Assembly: GCF_009674625.1 (NCBI RefSeq)
Contig: NZ_WKJQ01000001.1
Span: 3,007,933 to 3,071,932 of the forward strand
Length of the DNA stretch: 64,000 nucleotides
DNA from: Haloferax marinum
GTDB lineage: Archaea; Halobacteriota; Halobacteria; Halobacteriales; Haloferacaceae
Reading direction: 5' to 3'
Both the position numbers and the translations under genes were made by a program. Below the pieces are notes generated by a model. It did not search any database, had not been told where the DNA came from, and was given only the letters and a program-made list of their open reading frames with translations. Below are positions 35,617 to 44,463 of the stretch, piece by piece; position 1 is the first letter of the stretch, and each line of letters starts with the position of its first letter.

Positions 35617-36991
35617 CTCCGTTAGACTCGCGGTCTACCGTGCTGTCACCTTCGTCGACACCGCCATCGGTACGAACCGACTCGTCGGCACCACCGTCGG
35701 CGGCCACCATCGACTTCGGACGCGACAGTGGGATGACGGAGGCAGTCTCCTTGCGGTGGCCGAGGAGCCCTTCTGGCCGGTTGTGCATCAGCCAGATGAG
35801 CACCAGACCCATCACGACGAGTTGGAGTTGCCGAATGCTGTCGATCGTGTAGAGTAAGAACGGAACAGGGTCGAACGAGCTGATGAGCGGCGAAATCGCC
35901 TGCCCGAACCCAGAGGGTGAGTCGAGGTTGGGGAAGACGGTACTCACGAGGTTCTGGAAGTAGCGCGGGCCCTGGTAGAGAACCGCGGCGAACACTGCAC
36001 CGCCGAGGACGCTGCCGGTGTTCGACCCCGCACCGCCGATGATGAGGGCAATCCAGACGAAGAACGTCACGCGCGGCCGGAAGAAGTTCGGCGTCACGGC
36101 ACCCTGCGGCATGAGCCAGAGGATCCCGGCGAGGCCCATGAGGGCACAACCGAGCATGAACGACTTGATTTTGAAGCCGTCGGTGTTCTTCCCGAGCGCG
36201 TTTGCGACGTCTTCGTCTTCGCGAATCGCCTTCAGCACGCGGCCGAATGGCGACTCACCGGTCCGCTTGAGCAGCCAGTAGAACGCCACGACGAAGCCGA
36301 GGAGCAACAGGCCGTAGATGAGGCCATCGACGACCGGTTTCGGATTCGTCGGAACGATTGCTCTGAACGCGTCGACGAGGCCATTGTAGACTCCCCAGAG
36401 ACCGAACGCTTGGAACAGTGCTTCGAGTGGTGGCGTGAAGTCGAGGATGAGCCCCGACCCGCCACCGAATCCGACTCTCGTCCCCATGAGGGAGAACGCC
36501 TGCAGGTCTCCCGAGAGGAAGCTAAACCGGACGATTTCCGACATCGCGATGGTCACGATGGCGAGATAGTCTGCCCGCAACCGAAGCGCCGGTAAGGCGA
36601 CCACGAATCCGAGTATGGCGGCCGCGAGCATCCCGGCGAGGATGCCGACCCAGAGCGGGAGCCCGAGCCCACCGACCTGTGCAGCACCACCGGCAACGTA
36701 CAGCGGTTTCGAGACCAGGGCCATCACGTACACACCGACGGCCATGAAGCCGACGATACCGATGTTGAACAGCCCCGTGTACCCCCAGTGGAGGTTGAGC
36801 GCGAGCGACAGCATCGCGAAGACGCCGATGTAGAACGTCAGCGTCGCGATGGAGTTGAGTTGACCACGCAGGTCGTACCCGAGTCCGATACCTGCCAGAA
36901 GGTACAGCAGGTACGCAGACGCGAGGACCAGAACGATGAGTCCCGTGTCGCCACCCGGAACGCGGGCGGTGATGTCTTCTTTGACGCTCAT
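35600..36991 (-). CDS. livM: branched-chain-type ABC transporter permease LivM
   Basis: About ten membrane segments. Family markers are LNLHWGYTGLFNIGIVGFMA, ALRLRADYLAIVTIAMSEIV, the coupling loop LKAIREDEDVANALGKNT and LIIGGAGSNTGSVLGGAVFA. At 463 aa it is longer than bacterial LivM, owing to inserted loops and an acidic C-terminal tail after about residue 400. It overlaps livH by four bases. Confidence 0.92.
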   Translation of the reverse strand: MSVKEDITARVPGGDTGLIVLVLASAYLLYLLAGIGLGYDLRGQLNSIATLTFYIGVFAMLSLALNLHWGYTGLFNIGIVGFMAVGVYVMALVSKPLYVAGGAAQVGGLGLPLWVGILAGMLAAAILGFVVALPALRLRADYLAIVTIAMSEIVRFSFLSGDLQAFSLMGTRVGFGGGSGLILDFTPPLEALFQAFGLWGVYNGLVDAFRAIVPTNPKPVVDGLIYGLLLLGFVVAFYWLLKRTGESPFGRVLKAIREDEDVANALGKNTDGFKIKSFMLGCALMGLAGILWLMPQGAVTPNFFRPRVTFFVWIALIIGGAGSNTGSVLGGAVFAAVLYQGPRYFQNLVSTVFPNLDSPSGFGQAISPLISSFDPVPFLLYTIDSIRQLQLVVMGLVLIWLMHNRPEGLLGHRKETASVIPLSRPKSMVAADGGADESVRTDGGVDEGDSTVDRESNGGVDDE

Positions 36992-38094
36992 GCGGTCGAC
37001 CTCCCACTAAAGAGACCGGACGGCTTCACGAGCAGGATGACGATCATCACCACGAAGGCTGCTGCCCGAGCGAACGCCGACGGAATCCACAGAACCGACA
37101 TCGACGCGGTCAGTCCGATGACGAGGCCGCCAGTAATCGCTCCGTAGATGGAGCCGATACCGCCGAGGATGACGGCCGCGAAGATGAGAAGCAGCAAGAG
37201 CCACCCATCGTTGAATCCGAGCGTGCCCTTCCAGAGGACGAACATGTAGCCGGCGATGCCAGTGAGACCGCCGCCGATAATCCACGTCGAGCGAACGACG
37301 CGTTCGGTCGGAATGCCGGTGATGAGTGCGAGGTCCTTGTTGTCTGCCATCGCACGCATGGCCTTCCCGAGTTTCGTCCGCTGCAAGAGCAGGTGGACGC
37401 CGATCATCAACCCGGAGGCGATGACGAGAAGGGTGATGTCGTGTGCGTCGATGAACACCGTTCCGTCGACGAAGTACAGACCAACAGATGGTGGCTGAGC
37501 CGTCGTGCCACGAACGTCTGACCCGAAGACGAACTGCATCATGTACCGGAGTGCGAAGGCGACACCGATACTCGTGATGAGCAGCGTGATGCCGTCTTCG
37601 TTACGCACCGGTCTGAAGATGAATCGGTCGACGCCGAGCGACAGCGCGATGGCGAACCCACCGGCGACGACGATGCCGGCGACGACTGCCAGCGGCGTCG
37701 ACAACATCCCGATACCGAGGGACCCACCGTAGACGGAGCCACCCGCACCGACCAACAGCAGTGCACCGATGTCTGCACGGCTGAGTCCGGCGATGAGATA
37801 CGTCGTCGCCCACCCAGAGAACGCGCCGGCCGTGATGTAGTCACCGTGTGCGAAGTTCGCGAAGTTCAGAATACTGTACGTCATAGACAACCCGATGCCC
37901 GCGAGGCCGATTACGAGCCCCCGCATCAGACCGTCCCAGACGAGCGTGCCAATATCGGCAAACTGCGTCTGCCCAGTTGCTAGCCCGAGGAGGAGGTCAC
38001 CGAGCAGTACTGCTGCGATGACTCCCAGTACGAGCGCGAACGGACGCTCGATGGCCAAGGCCCTCCCGCGGGAGTAGGTTTCGGCGATACCCAT
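36988..38094 (-). CDS. livH: branched-chain-type ABC transporter permease LivH
   Basis: Eight to nine membrane segments, with LAGIGLSMTYSILNFANFAH (the LivH start of the permease core), the coupling loop LQRTKLGKAMRAMADNKDLA and ILGGIGSIYGAITGGLVIGL. At 368 aa it is slightly longer than typical. First gene of the operon. Upstream on its strand the AT-rich phrase GATTTATGTC, about 45 bases from the ATG, is a likely TATA region. Confidence 0.92.
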   Translation of the reverse strand: MGIAETYSRGRALAIERPFALVLGVIAAVLLGDLLLGLATGQTQFADIGTLVWDGLMRGLVIGLAGIGLSMTYSILNFANFAHGDYITAGAFSGWATTYLIAGLSRADIGALLLVGAGGSVYGGSLGIGMLSTPLAVVAGIVVAGGFAIALSLGVDRFIFRPVRNEDGITLLITSIGVAFALRYMMQFVFGSDVRGTTAQPPSVGLYFVDGTVFIDAHDITLLVIASGLMIGVHLLLQRTKLGKAMRAMADNKDLALITGIPTERVVRSTWIIGGGLTGIAGYMFVLWKGTLGFNDGWLLLLLIFAAVILGGIGSIYGAITGGLVIGLTASMSVLWIPSAFARAAAFVVMIVILLVKPSGLFSGRSTA

Positions 38095-38256
38095 TGATAA
38101 CTATCCTCATGGTATGAGGGGCCGATTAACAGACATAAATCTTTCTTATGCGGTTGCAGTCGAATATGGCAGTTGACTAACTGCGGGACCGCGATTGGAC
38201 GCACCGGAGCAGGGTGAGCGATACTTAAAAGGACTCTCGCGGGCCATAGTGGCGGT

Positions 38257-38742
38257 ATGCGGGTCTCAGTCGCAGAGATGTCTGCCCTCGACACGCTCTC
38301 TGACCTGTGGGTCGAACTAGCCAACGGACAGCGTGCGTTCGGGTCACATCTCTTCGCAGGCGCGAATCGGACACCGATTCGGGTATCGTTGGCCCGTCAC
38401 ATCACCTTCGACGGCGTCCTGGTCGCACACGACGAGAGCGACGACATCGTCGGGTTCGTCATGTTCGAAGTCGAGTCCGGGACGTACGAACAGGACGTGA
38501 CTCGCGGCACCGTCAGCAACCTGTTCGTCGTTCCAGAGAGACGCGGCGAGGGCGTCGGGAGTCGGTTGCTCTCTGCGGCCGAAGAACGCCTCCGCGACGC
38601 CGGGGCCGAAGTCGTCGGCCTCGACGTCATGGCGGCCAACGAATCCGCCCGCAGATTCTACCGACGCCACGGCTATCGTCCGCATCGAATCGAACTGGAG
38701 AAATCGATACAAAACGATACACACTCAAAGGAGGACCGATAA
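38257..38742 (+). CDS. GNAT family N-acetyltransferase (161 aa)
   Basis: The acetyl-CoA site is VSNLFVVPERRGEGVGSRLLSAAE broken over strand 4 and helix 3, with the R-x2-G-x-G motif RRGEGVG; ANESARRFYRRHGYRP is the C-terminal motif. The substrate is unknown. A TTAAAA box lies about 30 bases before the ATG, so the mRNA is probably leaderless. It ends 11 bases before tRNA-Thr. Confidence 0.88.
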   Translation: MRVSVAEMSALDTLSDLWVELANGQRAFGSHLFAGANRTPIRVSLARHITFDGVLVAHDESDDIVGFVMFEVESGTYEQDVTRGTVSNLFVVPERRGEGVGSRLLSAAEERLRDAGAEVVGLDVMAANESARRFYRRHGYRPHRIELEKSIQNDTHSKEDR

Positions 38743-38753
38743 TCGGAAGACGC

Positions 38754-38827
38754 GCCAGGAGAGCATGGGCGGTTCATGCACTCGACTTGTAATCGAGACT
38801 TCGTGGGTTCAAATCCCACTCCTGGCT
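38754..38827 (+). tRNA. tRNA-Thr(TGT)
   Basis: The acceptor stem GCCAGGA/TCCTGGC has discriminator T, as in archaeal tRNA-Thr. The anticodon stem CTCGA/TCGAG holds loop CTTGTAA with anticodon TGT; the T-arm is TGGGTTCAAATCCCA. CCA is not encoded. It lies 11 bases after the GNAT gene and is followed by a palindrome with a copy of its 3' end. Confidence 0.95.
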
Positions 38828-38870
38828 CTGTTCTACGGAGCACCGTGACGAAGACGGAGGAGACGGTGGC

Positions 38871-38972
38871 GATTTGAACCCTACCGGTCGCGCACAGCGA
38901 ACGACGTGAGCGAGCACGTCTGGGTCTGGTTCAAATCCCACTCCTGGCCCTGTTCTGCGGAACAACGTGACG
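38871..38972. repeat. tRNA-Thr tail palindrome with copy of the tRNA 3' end
   Basis: GATTTGAACC (38871-38880) is the antisense of GGTTCAAATC (38928-38937); between them lies a 6-bp hairpin, GACGTG/CACGTC (38903-38920). The right arm begins a 21-bp exact copy of the tRNA T-arm and acceptor (38928-38948 equals 38806-38826). Beyond the tRNA end the copy goes on imperfectly for another 24 bases of trailer (CTGTTCT-x-CGGA-type). The offset is 122 bp. Confidence 0.9.
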
Positions 38973-39017
38973 CACAGAGAGCAACGCCACGGCGTGAAGC
39001 GATACTCTCGTTTCTAG

Positions 39018-40031
39018 TTACGTCGTGACGACGAGTTTCCCGACGCTATCGCGGTTCTGCATGGCCTCGAAGGCAGCACCAGTCTCTTCGAGCGGGTAGA
39101 TCTCGTCGATTTCGGGAACCAGTGAGCCGTCGGCGACGAGGTCCACGAGGGTTTCGAGGTCCGGTTGCGTGCCCATCGTACTCCCGATGAGTTGCTTGTG
39201 TTTGAGGAACAAGCCAGGGACGTCGACTTCCGAGTAGCGCCCGGCAGTCCCGCCGCAGACGACCATCCGTCCACCGCGGCGAAGCACGCCGAGGCCGAGT
39301 TGCGTGTACTCGCCGCCGAGGTGGTTCAAGACCGCGTCTGGGGTTCCGACGTCTCGAACTGCGCTCTCGATCTCGTCTGGGTCGGTCGAGTGAATCGCGT
39401 GGTCGAGTCCGATGTCTTCCATCCGGTCGAGTTTCGCCTGCGAGGACGACGTGCCGACAGTCTCCGCGCCGAGAACGCCCGCGAGTTGGATAGAGGCGAC
39501 ACCGACGCCACCCGTCGCACCGGGGACGAAGACGAGGTCCGTCGGTCCGACGTCTGCCCGACGGAGCATGTGGTACGCGGTCATGTACGCTGTTGGGAGG
39601 GCAGCGGCGTGTGTCATCGAGACGTTCTCGGGGAGCGTCACGAGGCGACTCGCGTCGACGAGGGCGGCTTCTGCGAGGCCACCGTGGAACAGCGTGAACG
39701 ATTCACAGAGGTTCTCGGGCCCTTCGTAACAGAACTGGCACGCGCCGCACGTCTGGTTCGGACAGAGGACGACCCGGTCACCGGGACTGACCCCGGTCAC
39801 GCCGTCGCCGACGGAACGCACTTCGCCAGCGAGGTCGAGGCCGCTGACGAACGGAAGGTCGTCGTCGTCGTATCGCGTGTCTGCGCCCTCCAGAATCCAG
39901 AGGTCGTGGCGGTTTATCGAGGCCGCCTCGACGTCGACGACTGCCTCTCCCGGCCCCGGTTCTGGGGTTGGTCGGTCGAGTATCGAGACGCCGTCCGGAC
40001 CGGTCAAGTCGGTGAAGGCTGCAACGCGCAT
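39018..40031 (-). CDS. zinc-dependent alcohol dehydrogenase/quinone reductase family protein (337 aa)
   Basis: A medium-chain dehydrogenase/reductase. The structural zinc site is CPNQTCGACQFCYEGPENLC (about 89-108). Catalytic-region residues: ASINRHDLWILEG in place of the usual Cys, and GLDLAGEV. The nucleotide site is VPGATGGVGVASIQLAG (GxGxxG-like). The lack of a catalytic-zinc Cys in the first motif suggests a quinone-reductase-like activity. Single gene. Confidence 0.86.
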   Translation of the reverse strand: MRVAAFTDLTGPDGVSILDRPTPEPGPGEAVVDVEAASINRHDLWILEGADTRYDDDDLPFVSGLDLAGEVRSVGDGVTGVSPGDRVVLCPNQTCGACQFCYEGPENLCESFTLFHGGLAEAALVDASRLVTLPENVSMTHAAALPTAYMTAYHMLRRADVGPTDLVFVPGATGGVGVASIQLAGVLGAETVGTSSSQAKLDRMEDIGLDHAIHSTDPDEIESAVRDVGTPDAVLNHLGGEYTQLGLGVLRRGGRMVVCGGTAGRYSEVDVPGLFLKHKQLIGSTMGTQPDLETLVDLVADGSLVPEIDEIYPLEETGAAFEAMQNRDSVGKLVVTT

Positions 40032-40102
40032 CGCATAGTGGTTCGAGGGGCCAGACTAAAAGAACAGAGGCCCATTCAGACCGAACAGCACCCACGAACC
40101 CC

Positions 40103-40576
40103 TCAGTTTCGACCGGACGGTGGCCGAACCCGAATGAGAAGAAGTGAACCCGGAACACCGAGAACGAGCGCACGAAACGGGTTGTGCTGGATGATAACGT
40201 CGGGATTGAGTGGTTCCGACTGGAGGTCGGTGATTCGGATACACGAGTAGTAGACGGTGACGTGTGTCAGCGTGTAGGCGAACGCCGCCGGGACGACGAT
40301 CGGATAGCGAATCCCACCGAGTGCGAGCGCCTCGAACGCGAACGCTGTGAGCGCCGAGATAGAGAGGAGGTTACCCAGTTGGAGGGTGACACCGGTCAAC
40401 GCGGTAATCGCAGTGTCGAACAACGACGCACCGTAGGGGGTGTACGTGAGTGCAGTGACGACTGCAATTGCTCCGAGGAAGAGGCCGACGAGCAATCCAG
40501 TCCCCGCGTACACGTACTCCATTAGGTTCTGATACGGAGTGCTCGGAGTGCGGTAATTTAGTTCTACCTCTGCCAT
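40103..40576 (-). CDS. four-helix membrane protein (157 aa)
   Basis: Hydrophobic segments lie at about 21-42, 55-75, 79-110 and 133-148, with short polar loops. YPIVVPAAFAYTLTHVTVYY is notable. No family is recognised with confidence. It stands alone, convergent with nothing, and may share a bidirectional promoter with the microprotein at 40658. Confidence 0.65.
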   Translation of the reverse strand: MAEVELNYRTPSTPYQNLMEYVYAGTGLLVGLFLGAIAVVTALTYTPYGASLFDTAITALTGVTLQLGNLLSISALTAFAFEALALGGIRYPIVVPAAFAYTLTHVTVYYSCIRITDLQSEPLNPDVIIQHNPFRALVLGVPGSLLLIRVRPPSGRN

Positions 40577-40657
40577 TATCGTTGAAGAAAATCAGACGAT
40601 TTCGCGTCGTGAGAAGACGTGACAGCACTTTATCTCTATCGAAGGCGTCGTTTCGGT

Positions 40658-40744
40658 ATGAACGCCACTGACCAGTTCATGCTCGCAGTGACGTTCCTCA
40701 TCTTCGCACTGCTCGTCGTCGGAGCACTTCTCGCGCTGCTGTAG
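40658..40744 (+). CDS. single-helix membrane microprotein (28 aa)
   Basis: The frame encodes MNATDQFMLAV, then a run of hydrophobic residues (TFLIFALLVVGALLALL) and stop. A TATA-like CACTTTATCTC lies about 30 bases upstream. Similar tiny single-helix proteins are common but rarely annotated in haloarchaea. No partner is known. Confidence 0.45.
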   Translation: MNATDQFMLAVTFLIFALLVVGALLALL

Positions 40745-40785
40745 GGAGAAAACTTATGTGACATTCATTATGAATATTGGATGTC

Positions 40786-40944
40786 ATGCCACGATGTCAG
40801 AACTGTGAATCGTTCGTGACACCCGCCTACGCTCGCGTGTTCACGCCCGATGGTATGGACGAACCGCGAGTGTGTCCCTACTGCGAAGATATGGTCCGCG
40901 ACGGTGCACAGGTTCGGCCTGCACGGTCCCCGAGAAATCACTGA
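40786..40944 (+). CDS. small zinc-finger protein, DUF7563-like (52 aa)
   Basis: Two CxxC pairs: MPRCQNCESFV at the start and VCPYCEDMV at about residues 29-37, with the segment TPAYARVFTPDG between. This fits the haloarchaeal small CPxCG-related zinc-finger class. Its stop overlaps the end of the convergent gene at 40938. Confidence 0.75.
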   Translation: MPRCQNCESFVTPAYARVFTPDGMDEPRVCPYCEDMVRDGAQVRPARSPRNH

Positions 40945-41156
40945 GTGAGGTGGTACCGTTCGGCCTCTTGCCGAACGAGACCACGCTTACAGAGCGTGCT
41001 GAGGATACTGTAGAGAGAAATCTTCTTCATTTCGAGGCCGTCCTGCAGTTCGGTGATAGAGGCACCGTCGTGTGTCGTGAGGTACAGATACACGAGTTTT
41101 GCCGAGGGGGATTCGAGCTCACCAGGGAGTTCGATTTTTGGAACCGTCTGTTGCAT
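40938..41156 (-). CDS. small winged-helix protein, TrmB/MarR-like (72 aa)
   Basis: A single helix-turn-helix: SPSAKLVYLYLTTHDGAS, ITELQDGLEMKKISLYSILS, LCKRGLVRQEAERYHLTQ. This is a DNA-binding winged helix without an added ligand domain. Convergent with the zinc-finger gene, overlapping by seven bases. Regulatory target unknown. Confidence 0.8.
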   Translation of the reverse strand: MQQTVPKIELPGELESPSAKLVYLYLTTHDGASITELQDGLEMKKISLYSILSTLCKRGLVRQEAERYHLTQ

Positions 41157-41391
41157 GGTCGTTGTCGTCCAGTGTGCTTCGACAATAATAAAACTCTCTT
41201 ACAACAATCGTCGAATACCCGGTGACGCGGCTGAGGCCGTGAACTACTCGGATTCGAGCGAATCGTTGGGTTCGTCACGAACGTACATGCGACAAAATAC
41301 GGCTTTCGACGGCCTGTACTTCGACTGTCGTCGAAGATAGTGTGGCGTCGCTGTCGAGAGATTGCTGCCGACCCAAGCCGTGCCGAGAAGA

Positions 41392-41492
41392 TGGAAGGGG
41401 CGGGAGTCGAACCACGCGAAGCCAATCGAATACCACCGGATTTGACCGTGAACGGTCACTGCCGGTGTGCTCTACCACTGAGCCACCCTTCC
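41392..41492 (-). pseudogene. tRNA-like sequence, probably a degenerate tRNA
   Basis: A perfect acceptor stem GGAAGGG/CCCTTCC with discriminator A and a good D-arm (GCTCAGTGGTAGAGC) begin and end a 101-base unit. The middle is abnormal: CACCGG...CCGGTG encloses CAG, TGACCG/CGGTCA with loop TTCA, then AAT, so no normal seven-base anticodon loop with T33 can be drawn. The T-stem GCG-T-GG/CCCGC has an extra base before TTCGACT. An intron was considered, but no bulge-helix-bulge pattern fits. A real tRNA with an unusual intron remains possible. Confidence 0.5.
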
Positions 41493-41686
41493 GGTCGAAC
41501 GTACGGGTTCTCCGTGGAAATATACGTTGGTCAGCCTACTCGCTGGTGTCGTGCGATTCGAGCGTGAGTACGGTTTCTCGAAGAGTCCTGTGGCGACGAC
41601 TCGGCGCGCCCGCTCTTCGGAGTCTGCTTCGAAAGAAGTGTGAAAGACGTGTTCGACGCTGGAGTGCTCGACGGCGTGAGACGAGC

Positions 41687-43522
41687 TTAGTAGCTCCGAA
41701 CCTTTGGCTCGTACGTCTTGTTCTCGCCTTCGAGGATGACCGGCTTGTACCAGAGTTCGGGTTCGCCGTCGTTCCACGAGAGCAGCGTGTGCTTGAGCCA
41801 CTCTTCGTCGCGGCGTTCTTGGTACTCTTTGCGCCAGTGCGCACCACGGAACTCGTTGCGCGCGAGCGCACCGAGGGTGATGCCTTCGGCGATGTCGAGG
41901 ATGTTGCGCGTCTCCAGCGTCTGGAGGAGGTCCGTGTTGAACGTCCGGGACTTGTCGGCCACGAAGACGTCCAGATACAGTTCGCGTGCTTCGCGGATGT
42001 CGCGGAGCGCCTGCTTGAGGCCCTCCTCCTCACGGAAGACGTTCACGTTCTGCGTCATGGACTTCTGGACGCGCTCGCGAATCTCTGCGTGCTGGATGCC
42101 TTCGTCTTTCTCCAGCAGCGCTTCGATGGTCTCGCGTTCCTCGTCGACGAACTGCTGGACGAGTTCGCTGCCGGTGGTGGCGGCCGCTGCGCCGCCATCT
42201 GCTGCAACGTCGCCGCCGAGACCCGACTCACCGAGCGGAACCGGCGATTCGATTTCGGCTTCCTCGTAGTCGCCGACCTTGCCGGTCGTAATCTTCGCGT
42301 CGTCCATCTCCTTGCCAGCGGCGTGGTGGCCGGCGCGCTTGCCGAAGACGATGAGTTCGGGGAGCGCGTTGCCACCGAGACGGTTGCCGCCGTGGACGGA
42401 GGCACAGGCACACTCGCCTGCCGCGTACAGACCGGTGATACACGTCTCGCCGTTCTCGTCTGTCTCGATACCGCCCATCGCGTAGTGCTGACCGGGCTTG
42501 ACCGGCATCGGTTCGACGAGGCCGTCGACACCCTCGAAGTCCTCTGCGAGGTGAAGGATGTTTTCGAGACGGTCGAGGATGCGCTCTGTACCGAGGTGGC
42601 GCATGTCGAGGTGGACGTACTCGTCTTCGATGCCACGGCCCTCGTTGACCTCCGTCAACTCGGCGCGGGAGACGACGTCACGAGAGGCGAGTTCGCCTGC
42701 GTTGTTGGCGTACCCGTACTCGAACATGAAGCGCTCGCCCTCTTCGTTGTAGAGGATCCCACCTTCGCCGCGGACACCCTCGGAGATGAGAACGCCCGTC
42801 GAAGGGAGCGTCGTCGGGTGGAACTGGATGAACTCCATGTCCTCCATGGGGACACCCGCGCGATACGCCATCGCGACGCCGTCGCCGGTGTTGGAGACAG
42901 CGTTCGTGGTGTGGTCGTAGGCCTGTCCGAGGCCGCCCGTCGCGATGATGACGCCGTTGCGGGCGTGGAAGCCTTCGACCTTGCCGCTTTGGACGTCGTA
43001 GGCGACGATGCCGTGACAGGTTCGGTCCTCTGGCTTCTCCTCGTTGGTGACGGCGAGTTGCGTCACGTGCCACTCGTCGTAGACCTTGATGCCGCGCTTG
43101 ACGAGTTGCTCGTACATCGTGTGGAGCAACTGGTGACCGGTCTCTGCACCCGCGTAGGTCGTCCGCGGGAACGAGAGGCCACCGAACGGTCGCTGACTGA
43201 CGCGACCGTCTTCGTCGCGCGAAAAGGCCATCCCCCAGTGTTCGAGTTTGATGGTCTCTTTCGGACTGTCCTTACAGAGGGTCTCGGCCGCCGGTGCGTC
43301 GGCGAGATAGTCCGAGCCCTTCATCGTGTCGTACGCGTGGTCCTCCCACGAGTCGGCCTCGCGGAGTGCAGCGTTGATACCGCCCTCGGCCGCGCCCGTG
43401 TGACTTCGGACCGGGTGGAGTTTCGACACGATGGCCACGTCGGCTCCTTCCTCGTGTGCCGCGATAGCCGCACGCAGGCCTGCCCCGCCCGCGCCGACTA
43501 CGATAACGTCGTGTTCGTACAT
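41687..43522 (-). CDS. sdhA: succinate dehydrogenase flavoprotein subunit
   Basis: The FAD site VVGAGGAGLRAAIAAHEEG is at the start, the covalent-FAD His region SHTGAAEGGINAAL near residue 40, and the active region MEFIQFHPTTLP, GVRGEGGILYN and YAMGGIETDENGET. The C-terminus is YEPKVRSY. At 611 aa it is of normal length. It oxidises succinate and passes electrons to SdhB. Last gene of sdhCDBA. Confidence 0.96.
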   Translation of the reverse strand: MYEHDVIVVGAGGAGLRAAIAAHEEGADVAIVSKLHPVRSHTGAAEGGINAALREADSWEDHAYDTMKGSDYLADAPAAETLCKDSPKETIKLEHWGMAFSRDEDGRVSQRPFGGLSFPRTTYAGAETGHQLLHTMYEQLVKRGIKVYDEWHVTQLAVTNEEKPEDRTCHGIVAYDVQSGKVEGFHARNGVIIATGGLGQAYDHTTNAVSNTGDGVAMAYRAGVPMEDMEFIQFHPTTLPSTGVLISEGVRGEGGILYNEEGERFMFEYGYANNAGELASRDVVSRAELTEVNEGRGIEDEYVHLDMRHLGTERILDRLENILHLAEDFEGVDGLVEPMPVKPGQHYAMGGIETDENGETCITGLYAAGECACASVHGGNRLGGNALPELIVFGKRAGHHAAGKEMDDAKITTGKVGDYEEAEIESPVPLGESGLGGDVAADGGAAAATTGSELVQQFVDEERETIEALLEKDEGIQHAEIRERVQKSMTQNVNVFREEEGLKQALRDIREARELYLDVFVADKSRTFNTDLLQTLETRNILDIAEGITLGALARNEFRGAHWRKEYQERRDEEWLKHTLLSWNDGEPELWYKPVILEGENKTYEPKVRSY

Positions 43523-43579
43523 GGTGTGTGTTTGAGTGTGTCGTAGGGTTGTTCTGACTTCAGGGTTTCACCGAGAAGT

Positions 43580-44461
43580 TCACCAGAACTTCAGGTTGTT
43601 CTTGATTGCCTCGCGCTTGAGTTCCTGGATGTGCTCGGTCAGCGGGATGTCCTTCGGGCACACCTCGGTACACGAGAACTGCGTCTGACAGCGCCAGACA
43701 CCGTGTTCCTGCTCGAGGATTTCGAGACGGCGCTGCTTCATGTCCTCGCCTTCGCGTTCGTCCATCGCAAAGCGGTAGGCTTTGTTGATGGCCGCTGGGC
43801 CGAGATACTCGTTGTCGCCGGCCGCGATGTTACACGAGGACATACACGCGCTACACCAGATACAGCGGGTCGACATCTTGACCTTCTCGCGGTTCTCGCG
43901 AGTCTGGCGCTGTTCGTCGAGTTCGCCGTCTGGCAGCGAGTTCGTCTGGAAGTACGGTTCGACCGCTTCCATCTGGTCGTAGAAGTGCTCCATGTCGACG
44001 ACGAGGTCCTTGACCACGTCGGCGTGCGGGAGCGGTTCGATTCGAACGGGTTCTGCGAGGGCCGACAACTGGGTCTTACAGCCGAGTCGCTGCGACCCGT
44101 TGACGAACAGGGCGTCGGACCCACAGATAGCCTGCCGGCACGAGTGCCGGAAGGTGAGCGACGAATCGTAGTGGTCGCGTGCCCACATCAGTGCGTCGAG
44201 GACGGTCATCCCCTGCTTGTAGGGGACGTAGAAGTCGTCGAAGCGCGGCTCTTGTTTCCCTGGCACCTCGGGGTCGTACCGGAAGACCTTCAGGTGGTAC
44301 GTATCGTCGCCGGAGCGTGCTTTCTCGGCCGCTTCGGCCTCACGCTGCTCTTGGATACGTTCTGCGCGCTCGAGCTTCTTCTGGTCGCGCTTCTGCTTGC
44401 CGGGCGAGACCGACTCACCGGACGATTCGTCTTCGACTCGTTCGGGAACTTGCGTACTCAT
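43580..44461 (-). CDS. sdhB: succinate dehydrogenase iron-sulfur subunit
   Basis: Cysteine sets for three clusters are seen: CRQAICGSDALFVNGSQRLGC in two parts (2Fe-2S), CIWCSACMSSCN (4Fe-4S) and CQTQFSCTEVCPKDIP (remaining cluster ligands). About 60 N-terminal residues form a charged haloarchaeal extension. The ATG at 44461 (MSTQVPERV) starts the protein; the open frame further upstream is a shadow of sdhD. It is two bases from sdhD. Confidence 0.96.
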   Translation of the reverse strand: MSTQVPERVEDESSGESVSPGKQKRDQKKLERAERIQEQREAEAAEKARSGDDTYHLKVFRYDPEVPGKQEPRFDDFYVPYKQGMTVLDALMWARDHYDSSLTFRHSCRQAICGSDALFVNGSQRLGCKTQLSALAEPVRIEPLPHADVVKDLVVDMEHFYDQMEAVEPYFQTNSLPDGELDEQRQTRENREKVKMSTRCIWCSACMSSCNIAAGDNEYLGPAAINKAYRFAMDEREGEDMKQRRLEILEQEHGVWRCQTQFSCTEVCPKDIPLTEHIQELKREAIKNNLKFW

Positions 44462-44463
44462 GG

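Noticed and set aside
41392..41492. Selenocysteine tRNA (a TCA loop can be drawn) or intron-containing tRNA
   Set aside because: Drawing TGACC-GTTCACG-GGTCA leaves ten unpaired bases before the stem and no Sec-type long acceptor; no bulge-helix-bulge intron junction fits.
41342..43546. 734-codon plus-strand open frame
   Set aside because: It is the antisense shadow of sdhA, which has full flavoprotein motifs on the minus strand.
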